64,000 nucleotides of DNA, taken from contig NZ_LAZS01000005.1 in the NCBI RefSeq assembly GCF_002007205.1, forward strand, positions 62,001 to 126,000, written 5' to 3'. The notes under the pieces are model-generated. The model was not told where the DNA came from, did not search any database, and saw only the letters and a list, made by a program, of their open reading frames with translations. Both the position numbers and the translations under genes were made by a program. Origin of the DNA: Ensifer adhaerens (GTDB lineage: Bacteria; Pseudomonadota; Alphaproteobacteria; Rhizobiales; Rhizobiaceae). Shown one piece after another: positions 17,658 to 24,446 of the stretch (position 1 is its first letter; each line of letters starts with the position of its first letter).

Positions 17658-18818
17658 TCACGCCCCCAGCGGCCGAAGCAAGTCGCGGCTGATGATGTGG
17701 CGCTGGATTTCAGAGGTGCCGTCCCAGATGCGCTCGACGCGGGCGTCGCGCCAGAAGCGGGCGAGGGGCAGGTCGTCCATCAGGCCCATGCCGCCGAAGA
17801 TCTGGATCGCCTCGTCGGTGACGCGGGCGAGCATCTCGGTGGCAAAAACCTTGGCCGAGGCGATCTCGCGGTTCGACGGCAGGCCGTTGTCTAGCCGCCA
17901 GGCGGCCGACAGCGTCAGCAGGTCGGCGGCGTCGATGTCGGTGATCATGTCGGCGAGCTTGAAGGAGACGCCCTGGTTGGCGCCGATCGGCTTGCCGAAC
18001 TGCTTGCGATCGGCAGCATAGTTCAGCGCATAGTCGAAGGCGCGGCGCGCCCGGCCGACAGAGGTCGCGGCCACCGTCAGGCGGGTGGCGTAGAGCCAGT
18101 CATTGGCGACGTCGAAGCCCTTGTGCACTTCGCCGAGGATCTGGGAGGAGGGCAGGCGGCAATCGTCGAAGGTCAGGATGCAGTTGTTGTAGCCGCGGTG
18201 CGAGACCGAGTTGTAGCCCTTGCGGATCTCGAAGCCCGGCGTGCCGCGGTCGACGAGGAAGCAGGTGATCTTCTTCTTGGGCCCGCGCGGCGTGTCTTCC
18301 TCGCCGGTCGCGATGAAGACGATGACGAAATCGGCGATGTCTGCATGGCTGATGAAGTGCTTGGTGCCGTTGACGATCCAGTCGTCGCCGTCCTTGCGGG
18401 CAAAGCATTTCATGCCGCGGACGTCCGAGCCGGCATCCGGCTCGGTCATCGCGAGCGCGTCGAACTTGTCGCCCTTGACCGCCGGGATCAGATACTTTTC
18501 GCGCTGCTCGGCATTGCAGCCCATCAGGATGCCCGAGGGGCGACCGAAGAAGACGGTGAGGCCCATGGAGCCGCGGCCAAGTTCGCGCTCGACCAGCGTG
18601 AAGGACGTGTGATCGAGGCCGGCGCCGCCCACTTCCTCAGGGAAATTGCAGCCAAAGAAGCCGATCTCCTTGCATTTGCGGGCGATCTCCTGGCCGAGCT
18701 CGCGCGGCACCACACCGGTGCGCTCGACCTCGTCCTCATGCGGATAGATTTCGGTTTCGACGAAGCTCCGGACCGTATCGACGATCATCTGCTGTTCTTC
18801 GGTCAGTGCGAAATTCAT
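17658..18818 (-). CDS. Acyl-CoA dehydrogenase, probable gamma-butyrobetainyl-CoA dehydrogenase
   Basis: 386 residues, the normal length of a FAD-dependent acyl-CoA dehydrogenase. Landmarks are the N-terminal helical domain from FALTEEQQMI, the FAD/substrate loop ALAMTEPDAGSDVRGM (about 130-145), WIVNGTKHFIS, DRKQFGKPI and QIFGGMGLM. In the segment RIWDGTSEIQR near residue 365, the base that is Glu in medium-chain enzymes (YEGT) is Asp. The position in a carnitine operon suggests oxidation of gamma-butyrobetainyl-CoA to crotonobetainyl-CoA. Related CaiA reduces the same pair in enterobacteria. The start has GAGGGAGAAC upstream. Confidence 0.85.
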   Translation of the reverse strand: MNFALTEEQQMIVDTVRSFVETEIYPHEDEVERTGVVPRELGQEIARKCKEIGFFGCNFPEEVGGAGLDHTSFTLVERELGRGSMGLTVFFGRPSGILMGCNAEQREKYLIPAVKGDKFDALAMTEPDAGSDVRGMKCFARKDGDDWIVNGTKHFISHADIADFVIVFIATGEEDTPRGPKKKITCFLVDRGTPGFEIRKGYNSVSHRGYNNCILTFDDCRLPSSQILGEVHKGFDVANDWLYATRLTVAATSVGRARRAFDYALNYAADRKQFGKPIGANQGVSFKLADMITDIDAADLLTLSAAWRLDNGLPSNREIASAKVFATEMLARVTDEAIQIFGGMGLMDDLPLARFWRDARVERIWDGTSEIQRHIISRDLLRPLGA

Positions 18819-18890
18819 TGTTCTCCCTCGCTTTTCTGTCTGCCTGCCTGGTGGCCGATCTCCCCATCGACCATTGGCGTGCTTGTCTTG

Positions 18891-19053
18891 CCCCTCACCC
18901 TAGCCCTCTCCCCGCAGGCGGGGAGAGGGGACGCCTCTCATGCAGCGCAACGCTGCGGCCCTAAAACCGCTGCGACCTTTGGAGGAACGAGCGGTCACCG
19001 CTTGTCCCTTCTCCCCGCTTGCGGGGAGAAGGTTGCGGCAGCGGGATGAGGGG
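18891..19053. repeat. RIME-like composite palindromic element
   Basis: The element is bounded by CCCCTCA on the left and TGAGGGG on the right and contains two hairpins: CCCTCTCCCCGC-AG-GCGGGGAGAGGG at 18,904-18,929 and CCTTCTCCCCGC-TT-GCGGGGAGAAGG at 19,007-19,032. It lies between the dehydrogenase genes and fills most of that gap. Confidence 0.85.
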
Positions 19054-19084
19054 CCTTCGCCCGACATTGCCCGCTTTGGCGCAG

Positions 19085-20575
19085 TCAACGCTTCTGGCCG
19101 ACGAAGCGTCCGGCACCATCCGGCGTCGGCAGCTGTGCATGCGCTTGCGTGATCGCGCGGAGCTTGCTCAGCACCGCCTCGGGTGCCGCCACCGCCTTGC
19201 CGGCCTTGCTATCGACATGCAGCATCATCTGTTCGGCGGTCGCCACGGCCTCGTTGGTGGCCGCGTTGTAGATCGTCGAGAAGATGTGCAGGCGCTTTTC
19301 GTCCGACGACAGGATCTGGCATGTCGAATAGAGCGCCTCGCCGAGCTTGGCTTCGCCGAGGTTCCGGATATGGGTCTCGACCGTATAGTAGCTGTGGCCG
19401 TCGCGGACATAGTCGAGGTCGACGCCGATCAGACGCAGCACGCCGTCGGAGGTGTCGCCGAAGACCTGGAGATAGCGGTGCTCGGTCATGTGGCCGTTAT
19501 AGTCCACCCAGGCGGCGCTGACCTTGGTGTCGAGGATGCGCAGCGGCTTGACGTCGCCGAGGTTCGCTTCCGGCTTCTTCGCGTTGGCCCAGAGCTTGGC
19601 CTCGAAATCGGCAAGCAGCTTGCCCGCACCCCAGCCTTCGCCGCCATTACCGGATTTCAGTGCATGCATGATGCCGACGAGATTTTCGTCGCGGATGCGC
19701 TCGAGCTCGCGGATCGAGCGACCGGCGGCCTGCGCGTCCGATTGGGCGCCGATCTTTTCGACCAACGCATCGTCGAGGTCGACGACGTCGGTGAACTTCG
19801 TCCAGGGCCATTTGAGACACGGGCCGAACTGGGCGAGGAAGTGGCGCATGCCGGCCTCGCCGCCGGCGATGCGATAGGTCTCGAACAGGCCCATCTGCGC
19901 CCAGCGCATGCCGAAGGAGTAGCGCATGACGTTGTCGAGCGTTTCGGTATCGCAGATGTCGTCCTGGATTAGCCACAGCGCCTCGCGCCAGAGCGCTTCG
20001 AGCAGCCGGTCGCCGACGAAGGCCTCGATCTCCTTGGCGATGACGACGCCCTTCATGCCGATCTGCTCGACGCCCAACATGGCGCGCTCGATCGTCGCCT
20101 TCGACGTCTTCTTGCCGCCGACGAGTTCGACCAGCGGCAGCAGGTAGACGGGGTTATAGGGATGCGCCACGAACATGCGCTCGGGGTGGTGCATCTCGGA
20201 CTGCAGGTCGGAGGGAAGAAGGCCCGAGGTGGAGGAGCCGATCAGCGCATCGGGGCGCGCTGCCGCATCGATCTTGGTGATGACGCCGCGCTTCAGCTCC
20301 AGCCGTTCCGGCACGCTTTCCTGAATCCAGTCAGCACCTTCGACCGCTTCCTCGATGCTCTTGCAGAAGGTGAGTTTGCCCTTCGGCGGCAGCGGCGCCA
20401 TGGTCAGCATGGCATAGGCGCGCTCGGCATTGGCCATGACTTCGCCGATGATGCGTTCGGCTTCCGGATGCGGGTCGAAGATCTTCACGTCGATGCCGGC
20501 GAGCGCGAAGCGCGCCACCCAGGCGCCGCCGATGACGCCGCCACCGACACAGGCTGCTTTTTTGATTTCGGTCAT
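19085..20575 (-). CDS. L-carnitine dehydrogenase fused to a hot-dog thioesterase
   Basis: 496 residues in two enzymes. Residues 1-320 form a 3-hydroxyacyl-CoA dehydrogenase-like protein: NAD motif GGGVIGGAW at 10-18, catalytic His in FVAHPYNPVYLLPLVE, and the C-terminal helical domain. This subgroup oxidises L-carnitine to 3-dehydrocarnitine. Residues from about 345 are a 4HBT/hot-dog thioesterase (VSAAWVDYNGHMTEHRYLQV), in line with the betainyl-CoA thioesterase encoded separately as cdhB in Pseudomonas. Fusion would link the first and last steps of carnitine conversion to glycine betaine. The start has AGGTGAGGA immediately upstream. The next gene encodes the cleavage enzyme. Confidence 0.9.
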   Translation of the reverse strand: MTEIKKAACVGGGVIGGAWVARFALAGIDVKIFDPHPEAERIIGEVMANAERAYAMLTMAPLPPKGKLTFCKSIEEAVEGADWIQESVPERLELKRGVITKIDAAARPDALIGSSTSGLLPSDLQSEMHHPERMFVAHPYNPVYLLPLVELVGGKKTSKATIERAMLGVEQIGMKGVVIAKEIEAFVGDRLLEALWREALWLIQDDICDTETLDNVMRYSFGMRWAQMGLFETYRIAGGEAGMRHFLAQFGPCLKWPWTKFTDVVDLDDALVEKIGAQSDAQAAGRSIRELERIRDENLVGIMHALKSGNGGEGWGAGKLLADFEAKLWANAKKPEANLGDVKPLRILDTKVSAAWVDYNGHMTEHRYLQVFGDTSDGVLRLIGVDLDYVRDGHSYYTVETHIRNLGEAKLGEALYSTCQILSSDEKRLHIFSTIYNAATNEAVATAEQMMLHVDSKAGKAVAAPEAVLSKLRAITQAHAQLPTPDGAGRFVGQKR

Positions 20576-20607
20576 TCCTCACCTCGACTTCTAAAATTGC
20601 AAAACTG

Positions 20608-20717
20608 CCCCTCACCCTAACCCTCTCCCCGCAGGCGGGGAGAGGGGGCTGAGCGCCTTCGGCTTGCTGCCTTCTCCCCGTCTTGCGGGGAGAAGGTGCC
20701 GGCAGGCGGATGAGGGG
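20608..20717. repeat. RIME-like composite palindromic element
   Basis: This compact copy (110 bp) is bounded by CCCCTCA and TGAGGGG, with the hairpins CCCTCTCCCCGC-AG-GCGGGGAGAGGG and CCTTCTCCCCG-TCTTG-CGGGGAGAAGG. It lies between the cleavage-enzyme and carnitine dehydrogenase genes. Confidence 0.85.
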
Positions 20718-20762
20718 CGATTCCCCTCACCGTGAGGATAAGGGGCGCTCCCCTCGATCACT

Positions 20763-21665
20763 TCAGCGCTTCGTCAGCTTCAGTTTCTCGCGGACCTCTT
20801 TCGGTCCGATGATCTTGGCGCCCATGCCCTCGATGACGCCGACGGCTTTCTCGACGAGCTGGCCGTTGGTCGCAAGCTGGCCCTTGCCGATGTAGAGGTT
20901 GTCTTCGAGACCGACGCGAACGTTGCCGCCGGCAAGGATGGCTGCCGCCGGATAGGCGAGCGCGTTGCGGCCGATGGAGAAGGCCGAGAAGGTCCAGTTG
21001 GCGGGCACGTTGTTGACCATGGCCATGAAGGTGTTGAGGTCGTCAGGCGCGCCCCACGGAATGCCCATGCAGAGCTGGATCAAGACCGGGTCTTCGATCA
21101 GCCCTTCCTCGACCAGCTGCTTGGCGAACCAGAGGTGGCCGGTGTCGAAGGCCTCGATCTCGGGGCGAACGCCGAGCGCGGTCATCTGCCGGGCCATTTC
21201 CCGCAGCATAGACGGCGTGTTGGTCATGACGTAGTCGCCGAGCGAGAAGTTCATGGTGCCGCAGTCGAGCGTGCAGATCTCGGGCAGGCACTCTGCCACA
21301 TGGGCGACGCGCTCGGTGGCGCCAGCCATGTCGGTGCCCTTCTCGTTGAGCGGAAGCGGACTTTCGACATTGCCGAAGATGAGGTCACCGCCCATGCCGG
21401 CGGTCAGGTTCAGTACGATGTCGATATCGGCCGAGCGGATGCGATCGGTCACTTCCCTGTAGAGATCGAGCCTGCGGGCCGGCGCGCCGGTCTCCGGATC
21501 ACGAACGTGGCAATGGACGACGGCAGCGCCGGCCTTGGCCGCCTCGACCGCCGCTTCGGCGATCTGCTTCGGCGTGATCGGAACGTGGCTGGACTTTGAA
21601 ACGGTGTCTCCCGAGCCGGTGACGGCACAGGTGATGAATACCTCGCGGTTCATGCTGAGCGGCAT
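20763..21665 (-). CDS. BKACE enzyme, dehydrocarnitine cleavage (3-keto-5-aminohexanoate cleavage family)
   Basis: 300 residues of the beta-keto acid cleavage family. The zinc-binding HxH motif VVHCHVRDPETG lies at 49-60, with LDCGTMNFS and EAFDTGHLW further on. BKACE enzymes condense a beta-keto acid with acetyl-CoA; the carnitine-linked member converts dehydrocarnitine to betainyl-CoA and acetoacetate. The neighbour, carnitine dehydrogenase-thioesterase, makes this assignment likely. The ATG at 21,665 has GGGAGA 6 bases upstream; upstream in-frame codons lack that support. The gene is divergent from a GlxA-type regulator over a 108-bp promoter region. Confidence 0.88.
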   Translation of the reverse strand: MPLSMNREVFITCAVTGSGDTVSKSSHVPITPKQIAEAAVEAAKAGAAVVHCHVRDPETGAPARRLDLYREVTDRIRSADIDIVLNLTAGMGGDLIFGNVESPLPLNEKGTDMAGATERVAHVAECLPEICTLDCGTMNFSLGDYVMTNTPSMLREMARQMTALGVRPEIEAFDTGHLWFAKQLVEEGLIEDPVLIQLCMGIPWGAPDDLNTFMAMVNNVPANWTFSAFSIGRNALAYPAAAILAGGNVRVGLEDNLYIGKGQLATNGQLVEKAVGVIEGMGAKIIGPKEVREKLKLTKR

Positions 21666-21720
21666 TGCTGTCTCCCTTTTATTGCGCTCATTACGAGCCA
21701 AGAAAGGTCTCTCTGCTTTT

Positions 21721-21751
21721 CATTATCGGCTTCATCTTATACATTATCGGC
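21721..21751. promoter_or_regulatory. Two direct repeats of CATTATCGGC, candidate CdhR binding sites
   Basis: CATTATCGGC occurs at 21,721-21,730 and again at 21,742-21,751, a 21-bp period or two helical turns, in the promoter region between the divergent carnitine operon and its GlxA-type regulator. AraC-family proteins commonly bind such direct repeats. Confidence 0.5.
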
Positions 21752-21773
21752 GACAAGGCGGAGAAGTTTGGAC

Positions 21774-22745
21774 ATGGATCAGAACGTTTCGCAGGTGCAG
21801 CACGTCGATATCCTGGTCCTGCCGGAAACCAATCTGATCCTCGTCGCCTCCGTCATCGAGCCGATGCGCGCGGCCAACCGCATCGCCGGGCGCCCGCTCT
21901 ACGACTGGACGATCTTCAGCCCTGATGGCGCGCCGATCGAAACGAAGAGCGGCATCCCCATTCCGGTCTCAGGCGCCTTCCGGCCGCAGCGCGAGACGTC
22001 GCCGCTTTTCATCCTCTCGAGCTACAACTGGCGGCGCAGCGCCACTTCGCAATTGAAGATGATGCTGTCCCAGACCGCCCGGCACCGCGAGATGATGGCG
22101 GGCATCGAATCCGGCTCCTGGCTGCTGGCCGAAACCAGCCTGCTCGACACGTCCAAGGCCACCACACATTGGGAGGATTTCGAGGATTTCACCGCCACCT
22201 ACCCGCAGGTGACGATGGTGCGCGAGCGCTTCGTCATCGACGGCAAGCGCATCACGACAGGCGGCTCGCTGCCGACGCTCGACCTGATGCTGGAGCTCAT
22301 TCGCCGGGCGCATGGCTATTCGCTGGCGCTCGAAGTGTCGCGCCTGTTCATCTACGAGCAGGAGCGGACCCGCGGCGACCTCCTGCAAATGCCGGCGATC
22401 GGCAACATGCGCATCCTCGATCCGCGCGTGGGTGCTGCTGTCAAGCTGATGGAGGAAACGGTGGAGTTGCCGCTGACGCTGGCAAGGCTTGCTCGCCGCA
22501 TCGGCGTCAGCACCCGGCATCTTCAGGACCTCTTTCGCGACACGATGGGGGTTGCACCGCATGAGCACTACCTGGCGCTCCGTCTCAATGCGGCGCGGCG
22601 CAAGGTGATCGAGACGCGGATGGAATTTGCCGACATCGCCGCAATCTCCGGCTTCAACTCGTCATCCTCCTTCTCCCGCAGCTACCGGGCGCACTATCGC
22701 GAAAGCCCGAGCGAGACCAGGCGACGGCTGAAGCTGAAGGGTTGA
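21774..22745 (+). CDS. GlxA/AraC family transcriptional regulator, CdhR-like
   Basis: 323 residues. The N-terminal DJ-1/PfpI-like domain spans about 8-190 (VDILVLPETNLILVASVIEP), and the C-terminal AraC DNA-binding domain spans about 220-320 (LPLTLARLARRIGVSTRHLQ and FADIAAISGFNSSSSFSRSY). CdhR of Pseudomonas, an activator of carnitine catabolism, has the same architecture and gene neighbourhood. The ATG at 21,774 is preferred to the TTG at 21,768 because GGCGGAGAAG stands at a good distance. It probably senses carnitine and activates the divergent operon through the repeats at 21,721-21,751. Confidence 0.88.
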   Translation: MDQNVSQVQHVDILVLPETNLILVASVIEPMRAANRIAGRPLYDWTIFSPDGAPIETKSGIPIPVSGAFRPQRETSPLFILSSYNWRRSATSQLKMMLSQTARHREMMAGIESGSWLLAETSLLDTSKATTHWEDFEDFTATYPQVTMVRERFVIDGKRITTGGSLPTLDLMLELIRRAHGYSLALEVSRLFIYEQERTRGDLLQMPAIGNMRILDPRVGAAVKLMEETVELPLTLARLARRIGVSTRHLQDLFRDTMGVAPHEHYLALRLNAARRKVIETRMEFADIAAISGFNSSSSFSRSYRAHYRESPSETRRRLKLKG

Positions 22746-23058
22746 ATGCGCGCTTCAAGTGGTGAATCAGATGGTGATTCACAGAGTCGTTTCAGACGGT
22801 TGGGGGCGGATGATCAGGAACTGATTCCGATGCCGGTGCGCAAGATACGGAGCTTGTTGCTTTGGCCTGTGTCCCTTCCTCCGTCATTCCTGTGCTTGTC
22901 ACAGGAATCCAGTCGAGGCGCGTCGGCGCGTCGAAAAGGCTCTTTTCAGCCCAAGGACTTGGGCTGGCTAGATTCCTGTGACAAGCACAGGAATGAGGGT
23001 AAGGGAGGAGTCTCACTCACGAAATTTTTTGCCGTGGCCTGAATGACCCGACAAAGCG
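22746..23058. repeat. 313-bp gap with a palindromic repeat cluster
   Basis: Two oppositely oriented copies of a 23-bp hairpin (ATTCCTGTG-CTTGT-CACAGGAAT) stand at 22,886-22,908 and 22,972-22,994, with a third hairpin AGCCCAAG-GA-CTTGGGCT between them. The same hairpin recurs at 32,252-32,274. The region lies between convergent regulator genes and may act as a bidirectional terminator. No gene is supported. Confidence 0.75.
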
Positions 23059-24237
23059 TCAAATCGGTGCGCTCATCTTCATCATCGCAATCATCAGTTC
23101 GCCGATCTCCCCGGCAAAGGCGCCGCGCGGCCAGACGAGGGTGAGCGATTGCCGGTAGGCTGGGCCGAGCCGGATCATCGCCGGCGGGAAGTGCACGCGA
23201 GCGAGCGAAGAGTGCGGCAGCACCGAGAGATAGCCGTGCTGGCAAACGAGGTTGATGATCACGGGGATGGAATCGACCTCGACGAGGGTGATGCGCCGCC
23301 GTTCGGTCTCGCTCAGCGTGTCGTCGAGGAAGCGCGCGGCTTCGCGCCGAAGCCCGCTCCTGACGCTCGGCACCGCGATCGGGCAGGCGGCAAGCAGCCG
23401 CGGCAGGTCGCCGCCGTGTTCGGAAAGGGCGGATGCCGGGCCGGCGAGCACCAGCGGCGTTTGCGACACCAGCCGGCCGTCACAATCCAAGGGGATCTCG
23501 GCGACATCGAGCAGGGCGGCATCGAAGCGGCGGCTGCGGAGACCGGCGAGCAGTTCGTCGGCAGTGGTGCTGGAGATGAACAGCGGCTGGCGCGGGCGGG
23601 TGCGGTGCCAGTTCGCCGTCAGGGTCGCGAGCATACGGGCGATTTCGCTTTCCGGGCCGAGCGGCATGACCGCGCCGAGCCGCCAGGTGGCGACGTCGCG
23701 GCGAAAGCGATCGGCGGAGGCGTGGGTCAGCCGCGCCCAGATATCGAGCAGGGCCTCGGTCAGCGGGATGACCCGTTCGGCGGTTGGCGTGCAAAGGATG
23801 CCGCCATGCGAGCGCTCGAACAGACGGCAGCCAAGGTGACGTTCGAGGTCCGCCATCTGCCGTGTCAGTTGCGGCTGGCCGAGACCGAGCGCCTTGGCCG
23901 TGGCGCGGATGCTGCCGGCGCGGGCGATGCGGACGAAGCGGTCGAGCGCGACGAGACCGATCGACGGTACGGGGGCCGTCGCCTCCTGTCCGACCTCTTC
24001 GAGAATGGCGGTGATCTTCATGGTCGCCTGCTGCACGTCGACGGCGCGCGCACGCGCTTCGAGCGTCACCACCAGCGCCGTTTCTTCCCGACGGAAGAGC
24101 GGCATGGAAATCGCCTGTTCGAAGCGCTTGACCGCGGCGCTGACACTCGACGGCGCTCGGCCGCAAAGGGTTGCGGCGCGACGAACGCCACCTTCGCGAA
24201 GCACCGCATCGACCAAGGCGATCGTTGCCATATCCAT
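23059..24237 (-). CDS. LysR-type regulator with two N-terminal HTH domains
   Basis: 392 residues, about 90 longer than usual LysR proteins. Residues 8-62 read as a LysR HTH (ALVDAVLREGGVRRAATLCG, then SSVSAAVKRFEQAISMPLFR). Residues 96-155 are a second, more canonical one (ALDRFVRIARAGSIRATAKA, then QLTRQMADLERHLGCRLFER). An effector-binding domain follows to the end. It is divergent from the ergothionase-like gene with 209 bp between the starts, so it probably controls that operon. The second of three ATGs (24,237) is chosen because CGGAG is then 8 bases upstream. A tandem HTH could bind extended or paired operators. Confidence 0.85.
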   Translation of the reverse strand: MDMATIALVDAVLREGGVRRAATLCGRAPSSVSAAVKRFEQAISMPLFRREETALVVTLEARARAVDVQQATMKITAILEEVGQEATAPVPSIGLVALDRFVRIARAGSIRATAKALGLGQPQLTRQMADLERHLGCRLFERSHGGILCTPTAERVIPLTEALLDIWARLTHASADRFRRDVATWRLGAVMPLGPESEIARMLATLTANWHRTRPRQPLFISSTTADELLAGLRSRRFDAALLDVAEIPLDCDGRLVSQTPLVLAGPASALSEHGGDLPRLLAACPIAVPSVRSGLRREAARFLDDTLSETERRRITLVEVDSIPVIINLVCQHGYLSVLPHSSLARVHFPPAMIRLGPAYRQSLTLVWPRGAFAGEIGELMIAMMKMSAPI

Positions 24238-24319
24238 TCCCATGACTCCGGACGCGGCACCATCACCCCGCGCGTTCTGAAATCCGCATCACCCGTTCCG
24301 GATTTGGGATATAGCACGG

Positions 24320-24336
24320 ATGCGCGATAAGCGCAT
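24320..24336. promoter_or_regulatory. Inverted repeat in the LysR/ergothionase promoter region
   Basis: ATGCGC-GATAA-GCGCAT is a perfect 6-bp dyad with a 5-nt centre, between the divergent tandem-HTH LysR gene and the ergothionase-like gene. The size fits a LysR-type site. Binding is inferred from position only. Confidence 0.4.
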
Positions 24337-24446
24337 AGCATGCATGGAGCATCCCGGCATTTTCGAGCGTCGGTTGCGAGACATCAGAGCATCCGCGCAC
24401 CGTTTCGAAACCGAAGCGCGCTCGGCGCGGAAGGGTATCTATCGGC

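Noticed and set aside
15825-17894. Plus-strand open frame of 689 codons over the acyl-CoA ligase gene
   Set aside because: It is antisense to a clear NDP-forming ligase, runs through the intergenic repeats and into the dehydrogenase gene, and has no domain or ribosome binding site.
18891-20717. CRISPR array suggested by repeated GC-rich palindromes
   Set aside because: The repeats are few, irregularly spaced, in both orientations and have no unique spacers of constant length; they match intergenic palindromic elements.
22746-23042. Short open frame of 98 codons after the carnitine regulator
   Set aside because: It consists largely of the palindromic repeat sequence and has no ribosome binding site or conserved feature.
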